The notes under the pieces: generated by a model
The model's database searches: none
The model's input: the letters and a program-made list of their open reading frames with translations, nothing else
Told to the model about the DNA's origin: nothing
Origin: Elysia crispata
Taxonomy: Eukaryota; Mollusca; Gastropoda; Plakobranchidae
Reading direction: 5' to 3'
DNA: 64,000 bases
NCBI GenBank assembly: GCA_033675545.1
Contig: JAWDGP010005686.1
Span: 414,001-478,000 of the forward strand
Made by a program: the position numbers and the translations under genes
Part shown: one piece after another, positions 34,811-46,500 of the stretch
Numbering within the stretch: the first letter of the stretch is position 1
Layout of the letters: every line of letters begins with the position of its first letter

Positions 34811-34929
34811 ATGGAACCTGCAATATTTTTCTCTGGAGCTCCTTATTTTGATGAACTGTGTTGCCTAAGTGTTTCAGTGCCTATGTCACAGAGCCTTTGT
34901 GTTATGCAACCTCAAATTGTAAGATGCAG
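34811..34929 (+). CDS. C18orf63 homologue coding exon 1
   Basis: Residues 1-39 plus two bases. MEPAIFFSGAPYFDELCCLS matches the human LFFITLPDLNKLCAV opening. Donor GTAATT. Confidence 0.85.
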
Positions 34930-37900
34930 GTAATTATACGGAAATTTTTCCATAAAATTGCGGAGTTGTTCTGTTGGCAAATTCTGCATTTTAATCAAAA
35001 CATCCTTGAATGTTTTTAGACCAGTACAATTCATATATCACAGAGTTAAGTTTAAAAGTCATACATTGGACCAGTCCTCAATTTTTCCTTGGAATGCAAT
35101 AAACGAATTTATTACAAAGTGTCTCTCAATTGGGCACCCCAAGTTATAGTTAGGTTTTATTTTCCTTTCTTCACAATGGAAGCAAATATGGGAAGATGAG
35201 ATAAAATAATATAAGTCACCAAACACCACCACCATGGTAACATTTTTAAAACTAGATCTGAATCTAGGGCATTTTAATTTTCAGATTTTAAATTTTGTCA
35301 CTTCAAGCTCCTTTTTAAAAAAATTTAAAAAAATTGCATAAAAAAACCCCCATCTGATTTCAAATGAGTACAGTGGCTTCGACTTTGTAAAGATATTTCT
35401 GCTTTATAGGCATATCACATTCATAATTAAACTTAAATTTTGTAGGATGCTGGACCGAAACATCATGTATTACTGTCTTTTTTACTGAAGCGTAAGTTTA
35501 TTGTTTTTGAAAACTTGCATCAATTTTACATTATTTTGTAAAGAATGTTTTCCCATTATGACATCATTTCAGAAATGTGTTATAGAAACAAAACAAAAAA
35601 AACCCTAACAAAAATGATACATTTCAGGGAAGTGATTTTTACAGAACCAGATGTCCTTGCAAGTCCATTGCTTGATACAGATGCAATTTTTAATGTAGTT
35701 CTTCAGGTATGTTTCATAGAAATGGAGTACACAGTTATAAAATTACAAATCAATTTTTTAAACTTGATTCATACACTTTATCATATACATTACAGAATAG
35801 AAATTTTTTAATACTCACGACTCAGGTGGAAGAGTTTTATGAGATCCATTAGGATGGTGCAAACAATTGACTATATTACATGGGAAACATTTATTGCTTT
35901 GCCTTTACCTCAACGTCTTTAAGGATATACTCTTGTCAATCCAACCCATAATCTATATAACAATAAAAAATCTTGAAAACAGTGTTATCCACTCCTGAGA
36001 TGTAGGATCTTGTATGAATAAGATGCGTGATGTCAACCTTTTATTTATCTCCTCTTTTTCAGTTTTACAAGACAACATAGTTCCAAATATGTTCCATTTA
36101 ATGCATGTTTATTTCTATAATCAAAGCAAAGCAATCCATAACCATGCCATAAAAATTGCAAGGCTGATTCCAAAGAGATGAAAGTTGATAAGTTTGACAT
36201 GATTCTGTCTTAATTTCCTTTACTGTAGCGACTTTTTCTTGGCACCAAACAATGTTTTCTGAAATTTTTTACAGCGATCCCTCTTCAAGACTGGGAGGTT
36301 GCAAAATAGACTACAGAGACAAGGGATGACTGTAAGTATCATAGTTTGAGTGAAGAGAGCCTTGAAACAAAACTTATGAATCCAACACACTTTCACCAAC
36401 CAATCATGAGATATCACTCAACAAGCTGGTGTCCTACAGAAAATGTGGTCCTCAGCCACTGTAAACTTACTACTATGAAAGCAAATTTACATTAAAACAG
36501 GATATTAGATAGTGAACAAAATGCAAAAGATGAGGAATGGCAGGGTCCTCAGTGGGTCGGGAAATGGGAAAAAAGTCGGCATCTTTTCAGTGGGTCGGGA
36601 AAAGGTAGGGATTTTATTTTTTTATTCTTTCAATGCAGTTAAGTCTTAAAACCCAAAGATTGCCGTTACACTTGCATTGGCAAAAATTACATTTGCTACA
36701 GAAAGCCCTCAGTAGGCAGAGGGAGCCTCGTCTGCATTAGGATTAGGCCTAGGCTTATTGCGAAGGGTTTCCGGGCAGGGGAAATTACTCATGTGACCCT
36801 ACTAGCTCTAGGATCTACCAGATCTAGAAAATCTTAGATTCTAGCCTTCTCTAATTGTGGTGCTTTGGACTTAGATCTAGATCTAGTTAGATCAAAGATC
36901 GAGATAGATTAGATTTTTAGTGCTATATAGATCTAGATCTGTCTAGCTAGCTCTAGCTCTAAATCTAGGTCTAAATTTCATAGCCTATCCATCATGCCGA
37001 ACTCAAATTTCAAGAGTCTTGGGTCAAAGGCTCTAAGAACCGGGTTTTTCTGAATGGCTTCAAAGGAATAGCAACTGCAACAGTGAGGCCTACTGAAACG
37101 TGTGCAAGAAAAGTTTTGATTTTAACTTAATGGGTAGGTCAGCTTTAGTTTCTCACATAAAAAGCAAAAACATGCATTTTTAACTAATGCTAATAATAAG
37201 AGTGACAAGAACAAATATTGAGTTTTGTAAGTAAAGGGAAAAAATGAGCGAGCTCCATCAACCTCAACTTCAACAGCCTTCTCAGTCCTCAATGACATCT
37301 AAGTCTATGGACAATTTCTTGTCTGATTCATCTTCACTGCAGTCTGAAATATTGCGGTGTGTCAGGACTGTAATGAATAATTAATCGGCATCTTCCAATG
37401 GGGATATAGACTTTTGTTTGAAACAAATGTTCCCCAATGTTCAAGCTGTGCAAAAGTTTTCTTGTGGATCGATGAAATGAACATATATGGTATATGTTGA
37501 TGGTTTTAAATGTTTTCAGATTTATTTGGCAATTTTAGGACCAGTTTTGTTGAAGAGGGGGGCTGTTTTTTTCCGTGAATAGAGGTCTTGAAAAAAATTT
37601 TGGGGTCTTGAAATTTTTTTGGAGATTTTGCTGAGGTCTCTGGAATGGGGATGAATGAGAGTATTGAAAAAGGCAAATATTCACAGACAAAGAAGAGGTC
37701 AAAAGAAAATTTTTACACTCATTATTACAAGGCAACAGAAAAATAGGTCTGTCCCCATCAATGTTAAACCTCTCAATTTACAGGTATCATGGTGTGATCA
37801 AAGCGACTCTTGTTTGTAACTGTATACTTGAGCGGGACTTCAAAATTTAATGTTTTATATGTTTCTGGGAACTGTCTTACTAGGGAGAAAAATCCTTTTC

Positions 37901-40407
37901 TTGGTTAATAAACACCAGAGAACTAAGCTCCCAACTACAATAATAAAGTTATTCATGATCTTTTTGAAAATTAATCAGAATTCTTAAAGTTTCTTATATT
38001 AAAATTAGTGTTTTCCTGAGAAATAACATATTTATTTTGGAAACTGGTGCGTTCACACAGACATCTAAAGAGATAATACTAAAATAAGTTTACATAAATT
38101 TCATTGAGTCCCCAAACTTACTCCAAAGTTTGGACAAATCAACCCATAACAATCCTTGATGTTGTCATTCCTCTCTAAGTTCGGTAATATACATAAAGTC
38201 TTTACTGTTGAGAACAGCCAATTTTTCAGATCATATGAAACATCCCCGTTTCAGTGCGCAAGGACAAAATGGAAAAAAAGAGCAACATCAAAAACTTGTA
38301 TGCTGATGCTGTTAAAATAAAGTAATCAGTAACATTACTGATAAAATAATTACATGTACTATGGCAGAGGTCGAAACTCATCAGTCTCAACAGCTCAATA
38401 TTCAGTATGCTTCAATTCACATCAATTTCCTTTGTAATGCCAAAAGGATCTTTTTCCTGAAAAAGTGTCGGACCAAATCATTGTAGGAAATGTCCAAACA
38501 GAGGTTTACAATTTAAATCAATTTAAAAATTTGCCTAATCTCAAATGTTCCTGAAAGAAAAAAAAAGAAAATGCAGAATTCAACTTCATCTAGACTCAAA
38601 TAGTCTCGGAAAAGTTTCAGTAAGCTGACAAGAATTATGCAACATATACTGAACTACTAATTACATTAATGACTATTTGCCTTCTTGTTTCATTGAAAAC
38701 AGAAAGTAAAAACTCTGTGCTTTTGGACTTTTCTGCAGCATTTGACAAAATAACTTTCGCAAGCCTGATATCAACTTTTGAAATTTTTGTTGATATTATG
38801 TGGTAGCCTCTTTGGTTTCCAAATAGCGTAAAAGCCAGAGCATCTCTTAACACAATCCCTACCATGAGCCGATTGTAGCGGCTCACGGTCGCAAACTTAC
38901 CTACCACGAGCCGGTACAATCGGCTCGGACTTTTTAGTCCTAATCCAGTCCATATTTTCGATCTATCCAATCCAATGTTTACTAAAACGAATTCTACTTC
39001 CTTTCGGCCTATTTTTAGCGTCGTTTGAGCTAAGTGGCGGTTGATTTTCATCAGGTTTTGACCAAAATAATTGTTAGATCTATAGGATTACCGTTATTTT
39101 TTTTATATAGGTGTTGTTAGTAAAAATGTTGTAAAATTTTTATTTCTAGGATTGCACTCTTCAAATTTGACACATGACTTCATAATTGGATTATACACAA
39201 GGTGGTGTGCTGTTTGATTGGATTGGATTAAAATTTCCAGATCAATGAGACCAGTAATTTGGATATTTTATTTTTATTTTATTTTTACTTTTCGGTTATA
39301 TCATCTTTTTATACATCTACCTCCTTACAAAAATTTTTAATTACTATCTAACACTGATATTTCAAATCTGTATTCAATTCCCTGCATTTTGATATATAAT
39401 ACTTGTAGGTTCTAGAAATATAGAGAGTCATAAACTTCAATTCAAAAAATCAGGTCTAGGATTTACGTGGGTCACAAAATATGGCTTGGGCACACGGTAA
39501 AAAAACCCCTGGTAGGGATTGTGTTAAAAGGTGAGGAGTCAAGGTCTTCAAAGCTTTTTTTCTGTGATAAAAAGGCTCTGTCTGTGTTTGACAGGTCTCT
39601 GCTATTCACACTACACCAATCATGTAGGAAATTCATTGAAAAAAATTACCTTACTTGTATAATATCCATGATGCCCATGTTTAACAGAATCTACCCAGCA
39701 CGTGAGCTATCTCGTACTGCTGTATCTGTTCTCAAGGCCTGAAACCAAGTTAACTTGGACTCAGGGCTGCTAACTCCTGGCCCAGGTACGAGAAGACTCG
39801 TATTTGATGTCACTGTTATATTTAGACCTGTAGCTCATTTATTTCATTAAAGAATGACTAGTCGGATGTCACATGATTGATCGAATCAGTAGAACAGAGC
39901 CAAGGCCATCTAACTATAGAGATGACCTTGACAGAGCATGCTGTGTATGTGTGTGTGACATGTATGTAATCAACACAGTAAACCACTTCACTGTTATTCA
40001 TTTGATTTAATCAAAATTGTATTATTTCAAAGTGTTTTTTTTTTTCAACTTTTGTATAATGTATGAAGAAACTAACATTTAATAAGTATAGTCAAAATTT
40101 CATGAAGATCAATGAAGAAAATAGAAATTAGAGGCAATCATATGCAACACACACAAACACAACAACACAGCCCAGTCTGGCTAGTCAGGCAGCCTCAGCA
40201 CAGCTGGACCATGGCCAGGATAAATTCTGTTAATATCCTTATGTGGTAGTATATTTTAGTAATTCTTCTTCTTCTTCTTCTTCTTCTCCTCCTCCTCCTC
40301 CTCCGCCTTCTTCTTCGTCTTCTTCTTCTTCTTCTTCTTCTTCTTCGTCTTCTTCGTCTTCGTCTTCTTCGTCTTCTTCGTCTTCTTCTTCGTCTTCTTC
40401 TTCTTCG

Positions 40408-40442
<35 letters not shown>

Positions 40443-40513
40443 TTCTTCTCCTTCTCCTTCTCCTCCTCCTCCTCCTCCTCCTTCTTCTTTTTCTTCTTCT
40501 TCTTCTTCTTCTT

Positions 40514-40544
<31 letters not shown>

Positions 40545-43500
40545 TCTCTTGGAGATTGATGAAGAACCCAATGTTTGTCTATGTCTCTGCAATTTAGCTT
40601 CGGATAGTTTTATACATGATAACCTGAAATACTTGTGAGTGCATATATATAATTATGTATATGGTGGCATACTATTGTCAGTGTAAGATTAAGGCCGATA
40701 AGAAAAGAATTGGTATCTCATTCAGGTCTCCCATACAATGACATAGTGTAGGTATCTCCTGCAATGTCCATTGCTCTTCCTACTGATTATCTCGATACTA
40801 TGACATTCCCTACTCTCTGTCTGACTAAAGTTACTCTGACTTTCTGGCTCTTTTTTTTTTTCCTCATTTATGTTCATCATTATCTGTCATTCCTTTTTCT
40901 ATTGTTCAAAATTCAATTGAGTTGAAAGCAGCTTCTTCCTGGACTCTCCACAGATCAGCAAGCCTTATCGTGTCCACCCCAACTTATACCAAGCCTGTCT
41001 TACCTACACTGTCATTGCCAGACTTTCACCACAGTGGAATAAGGCTGCAGACTGGATGATCCAAGGTAGGATAAGTGAAATTAAATTTGAGCTTAAAAAA
41101 AATTCTTTTTGGTCACTATTTCAATGTATCATTGTATGTGTCACTTAAAACAGTTTTGTTGGGTTCATTAAACACTTATTTTGTGTAACTTTAATACCCA
41201 TCTTTTTCACTCAGGTTTCTTTCACTTAGCTATGAGCCTACATAAGCAATTAGTTTAACAGTAGGTATTGATGTTTTAAGCCCTCATGCTAAAAAAACAA
41301 GTTTGCTAAGGTAGTTTACATATGTTAAACAAAAGAGATTGAAGATTATTAATATTATCTCTGGTTGTGCTCATCTTACAATCTTTTAATCTTTTTATCT
41401 TTTGGATCCAGATGTCACTTTCTTTAGTTAATTTAGATATACGTGAAATTATAATTTTTAGCCTTCAAGCTCAATATTTTATACCATTCAAAAAATGAAA
41501 AGATTGAAATTTTACTAAACATTTAGCAAACTTAAATGTTTCATTCAGTTTCATTTGAGGACAGACAGGCTTTTGAAATGGATATGAAACACTCATGAGT
41601 ATAATGAACATCTCACTCAAGTTTAGACCAGAAATCAATGATAAATGAAGACACTGTGTACAATAAAGCTGTAAATTTACCTGGTCATAAAAGAGAGATT
41701 TGGCTGTGGATTATAATTTAAAATGTCATAAGAACAAATTAGGGCCTATCAATTAAACTACTCTTTTGTCTTTTCGTTATCTCTCTGTGTTTATATAAAG
41801 TACTCACATATTGTGTATATATTCCATACAACAAATGCAGTGTCCTTCTGGTTAGGATTCATGCTTATCTATAATCTCGTTCCAATGGAAAATCCAGTTC
41901 CTACATGCATGGCTCCTGATTTTGTGATTAGGAAGTTGTCTTGTGAACTAGTTTTACCATTGAAACGGGAAATTCTTGATTGGGTAAATTTTTCATGCTT
42001 TTTTCCTGGCTTTAATTTTAAAACAATTTATAAATATATGGCTGATGAATTGTCTAAATGAATATGTTCTACAAGCTCTAGGTATGATATAGCTTTAATA
42101 CACCTCCATATGGATAAAATAAAATGCAATATTCTGGTCCACAAAGTGCATCACGTAACAGTAGTCACATGTTCCACCCAAGACAATCTAAATGAATTAC
42201 TCACAGAAATTCTTTCCGAAAGATCAGTATAGAGTTTGGGAGATATTGGTAAACAAAGGATTGGTACATACCTAAATTAATGGTTTTCTGGTTGAGGAAA
42301 AATTCTTGACATGTTTTCAGTATGTATTTTTAAAATTTTTTTTTTTAATGCAGGTCGAGATTTTGTCAATCATAGCGGATACACCAATGGCATTAGTAAG
42401 TTGATGAATTGATATTTGAGCTGTGAAGTTGTGTTGAAATGGTATTCCTTGATTTTTATTATGTACCTTCTTCTTTGGCCATCTATCAATTGCCTATTTG
42501 CTAAATATGAACTTGATACCATTGTAAAAATTTCTAGTTGTCAAAGATTTCAAATGATCTTGTAAATACTATGAATTCTCATGGATAGTTTAGAAATTAT
42601 GGTAAGCCCACACACTGCAAACATTCGATCAATGAAGCCTTTTAAATCACCTTTCTCAATTTGTTTTTTTTTTTAAATATGAAGAATTACTTAGCTGTAA
42701 ACATGCAAAACACAATGTCCATGACTTTGAATCATGCATAAAAAGGGGAACCTCAACTTAATAGTTAAAAAAGTATTACAGATCAACCTCTATATGCATG
42801 ATAAACATTTTTTGTAAACTATGTTAACAAGACATTGGTTTGAATACAGTGAGAACACACGTGGCGGCTTAGTGTTATTCCAGAATAAGAATGTCAGTAC
42901 CCCCCTTTCCCTCTCTCTGTCTCTGTCTGTCTGTCTGTCTGTCTCTTGATTGGAGCGGTCAGAGTGTGCAACTCGTACATGAACTTACAATATACAAAAA
43001 ATGAAAGTGAATTTTCAATGTTTTCCAGAAATGAACATTAGCGTGAACAAAGAGGAGATATACATATCTGTTGCAGGAACAGCTGTGATGTTTCCACCCC
43101 TACAGGTGACATGAAATTAGATTTGAATTAGTTTCCATTCCTTAAATTTTGCATTAGAGGTGTATAAAAAATATAAAAATTTTCTTGCAGATCCCTGCCA
43201 TTTTGTCATTCTTGTATTTTTCCTGATTGAAGCACTAGTCTGCTTGCCAATTCTACTGTCTTTCACCTCTCTCTGTGTCTCTCTCTCTCTGTCTCTCTGT
43301 GTCTCTTTCTCTGTCTTTTTCTCTCTCTCTCTCTGTCTCTCTGTGTCTCTCTGTGTGTCTCTCTCTGTCTCTCTCTCTCTGTGTCTCTCTGTGTCTCTCT
43401 GTGTCTCTCTGTGTCTCTCTGTGTCTCTCTCTCTCTGTGTGTGTGTCTCTCTGTGTCTCTGTGTCTCTCTCTCTCTGTCTCTCTCTGTCTCTTTCTCTCT

Positions 43501-46500
43501 CTCTCTATCTCTCTCTCTTGCTCTCACTCTCACTCTCTCTTGTTCTTCTGTCTTTCTTTCTCTCTTTGTCTTGCCCTATATCATCTATTAATTTTATCAA
43601 TATTTTTCTCTTGCTCTTATCTCGTTCTTGCAATTCTATATCTCTCTTATCTGCCCTTCTCTTTCGTCTGTCTCATTTGTCTCTGATCTTTCTCTCTATA
43701 TATGACCCTCTCACTTTCTATAGTCTCTCTCTGTTTTGATCCCATGACTTTATCTCTTAAACCTTCTTTTATTCGATCTCTCTGTTCCTCTAGCATCTCT
43801 CATTGTTTCAGATCACTCTCTTTGTTGTCTCCTTTCCCTCTTTCCTCTCTTCCTCTTTCTATAGTCTCACTTGTGTTTCTTTTTATTCTCTAACTGCCTC
43901 TATTTCTCTCTCTCTAATTTTGATTTTCCTGTATCACTGGCCCATAGATCTCTGCCCTTTCCTCTAGCTCTACTGTAGTTCCCGTGAAATCGGAGAGGCA
44001 TGGATGATAGAGAATAAGAGAAGCGAGAAAAGAGAGGCACAGAAATAAAGCAAGATTGAGGAACAATCGCATGAGGGACTAGCGAGAGTGAGAGAGATAT
44101 GAGAATTGAGAAACAACAGAGAGGCAAGAAAAAAAATGTTACACAGCAATAGAAAGAGCAAGATGAGAGTATCAAAACAGGAAAAAAAAGAGGGTCATAC
44201 AGTGAGAGCAATGAAAAAAAGAGTTAAGAGAGGGGAACAAAGAGATTGAAAAGATATAAAAAGAGAGTAAGAGCAAAAGAGAAGTTAGGCGAGGAGAGTG
44301 ATACAATAGCAATGAGAGAAAGTGGACAAGAAAGAAAAAGAGAGTGAGAGAGAGACACCTCTTTTTTTAAATATATGAATATACTGGCTTTTATACCTCA
44401 GAAATATAGGGTCACTATCTTCATGTAATAATGCAATGGGGTTATCAAGTTTTTCTTCCTCTATTCAAAGAGTGTGGGCCGAAAGAGACTTATAACATAT
44501 TGATAAGGATGCAAAACATGACATGATCAGGGTCAATTACTGCATTTACTTTTCACCTTTTCTGTATTCTAAATGATTGCAGCTGGACGGGCAAACTATT
44601 GGTCTTCATAATAAGTTTGGTTGCGGCTTCAAGCTGGATCTCAACAGATGAGTTTAAGATTCCCACTCATGCACTTCAGCACTTCTTCAAGAAGCCTGTT
44701 GTATGCTCTACAGTCTTTTTTGTGTTAAAATGTTAATGGGTCATATTAAATGATAAATTCATACATCCCTCATCCCAAAACCAATTCCTTTTTTGAAACA
44801 AAGGTTGAGGATTTGAACTTGAGTCGCAGTGAAATGCAGGCTCTTCTGAAATCAACTGAAGGTATGCCATGGCCTGTAGAGATTGCTGATGCATGGTGTC
44901 ATGTCTTACCCAGGTTAGACTTGTAATTTTTACACAGACATATGAAATGGTTACAAAACTTTAAAAAAGAAAAAAAAAGAGGGAATACAATCTTGAAAAT
45001 TTTAATACACAGGTGTGCAGAGAATATACTCACATGAAAGGATAGGGCCTTTCAATAAATCATAGACATTTTTGTCCTTGGTGCACAACTCATGATAACT
45101 TGTTTTTTTGTACCAAATTTGGTTAAGCTATAGGCATCAGACTAATCATAAAAATATTAAAATTTACTTCTCTTCCATTTCCAAGATTAATATATATAAA
45201 TAAAATACTTAAAACTTACTCAACTTAATGTTTTGAGATTTCATGGAAGTGAAAAGAAATATTCTATGATGGCTTGAATCTGAAGAGAATCTTTATCTGC
45301 TAAATTATATCAGCATGAAAAGAGGCAAGATAGCGAGCCTGGCTCTGAACATGCCAAATGAAAGCCCCTTTCCATCTTACAAGGAACTGAAACGTCACTG
45401 GAAAAATATGGTATTTTTCCTTTTAATAAATAATTTTCCTTTTCTTTTTTTTTTTCATTTTTTATTATGGTCTCTTCAGTTATTGTAATGTGTTATATTT
45501 TGCATGTCATCAGGGCTACCATTAAATAGTAGCTACAGATTTTCCATTCAAAATGATATAACTTTAATAGAGTCTGCCAAATATCTCTTACAGTAAAAAA
45601 AAATATATTAAAATCAAAATATTCACCATGTCGATGTAATCAAGTTTTCTTTGTCGTAAATCTTAAAAGTTAATCACTTTATTTTTATTTGTGTAGTTTG
45701 AACAATTATACTATATAAATATATTTTTTTCTTCAGTATGGTTATCGGCTACCAGAAACAGATGAGGACATTCTTTACTGTCAAATTGGCTTCTTGCCAT
45801 CTGGAGGCGGAAAGCACTTTACGTATCTTTAGAACTTTTTAACTTTTAACTTTAGCAAATTGAAATGAGCTGTTGATATTATGTGCAGATGTTAAATTTT
45901 TCATGATTTCAAGCTTCATCTAATCCATTACAATTTTTAATTAAAAAATTGTTGGCACTTTAGATATTTCTCAGTGAAATTAAAAAGTGTGAATCCAAAA
46001 AAAGGATATTGGCATTTTATCACCAGAGCATTTTTTGCTAAATAACTTTGACCCTCCTTTCTGCTTCCATAAATTATTTTGGTGCAAATAATATTTGTTA
46101 CTGAAATGACAGGGCACTAATGACTTCTAAGTAAAGACTAGTTTCATCAAGTGACAAACATCAAGGAAACTTTATCCTTTCAAAAGAAATGAAGAAAAGA
46201 ACAAGTCATTGTTTTACATGGCTTAAGGGTTCATCATTATTTTTTTCCTCCAAATGTACAAGTAAAATTTGAACTATGTCCCAATTGTTCATACAATACA
46301 TTCTACATGAACCATCAGCACTAAGTAGTCTTTTCACCAAACAAGTGATTTACTTACAGCATCACATGAACATATATGCACACATACATTTATCTCTCTC
46401 TTTATCCCCCCCTCTCTCTCTCTGTATATGTGTGTGTATGTCCTCCTGAAATCAGTCTTATTGAGTTGTATGTCAAGTATTTGCATTTGGAAGTAGATAA

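Larger units (their letters stand above)
36332..40953 (+). other. C18orf63 homologue intron 3
   Basis: 4.6 kb containing the BED/FSCG-type transposon remnant (36.54-37.51 kb), the piggyBac-like element (38.85-39.52 kb) and a long TTC/TCC/TCG tract (40.26-40.54 kb). Confidence 0.75.

Noticed and set aside
34887..34929. Alternative frame of exon 1, AYVTEPLCYATSNCKMQ
   Set aside because: The acceptor-like TTTCAG inside exon 1 allows it, but only the MEPAIFFSGAPYFDELC frame matches the family.
35446..35493. Extra exon DAGPKHHVLLSFLLK with good splice signals
   Set aside because: Joined to exon 1 of the C18orf63 homologue it requires a different frame that loses the conserved N-terminus. Direct joining of exons 1 and 2 restores the family sequence.
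38635..39051. 138-residue minus-strand open reading
   Set aside because: It crosses the left boundary of the piggyBac-like element and shows no transposase or other domain.
43117..43739. Overlapping open readings of 138, 143 and 154 residues
   Set aside because: They arise from the CTCTGTGT repeat in an intron of the C18orf63 homologue; composition is wholly repetitive.
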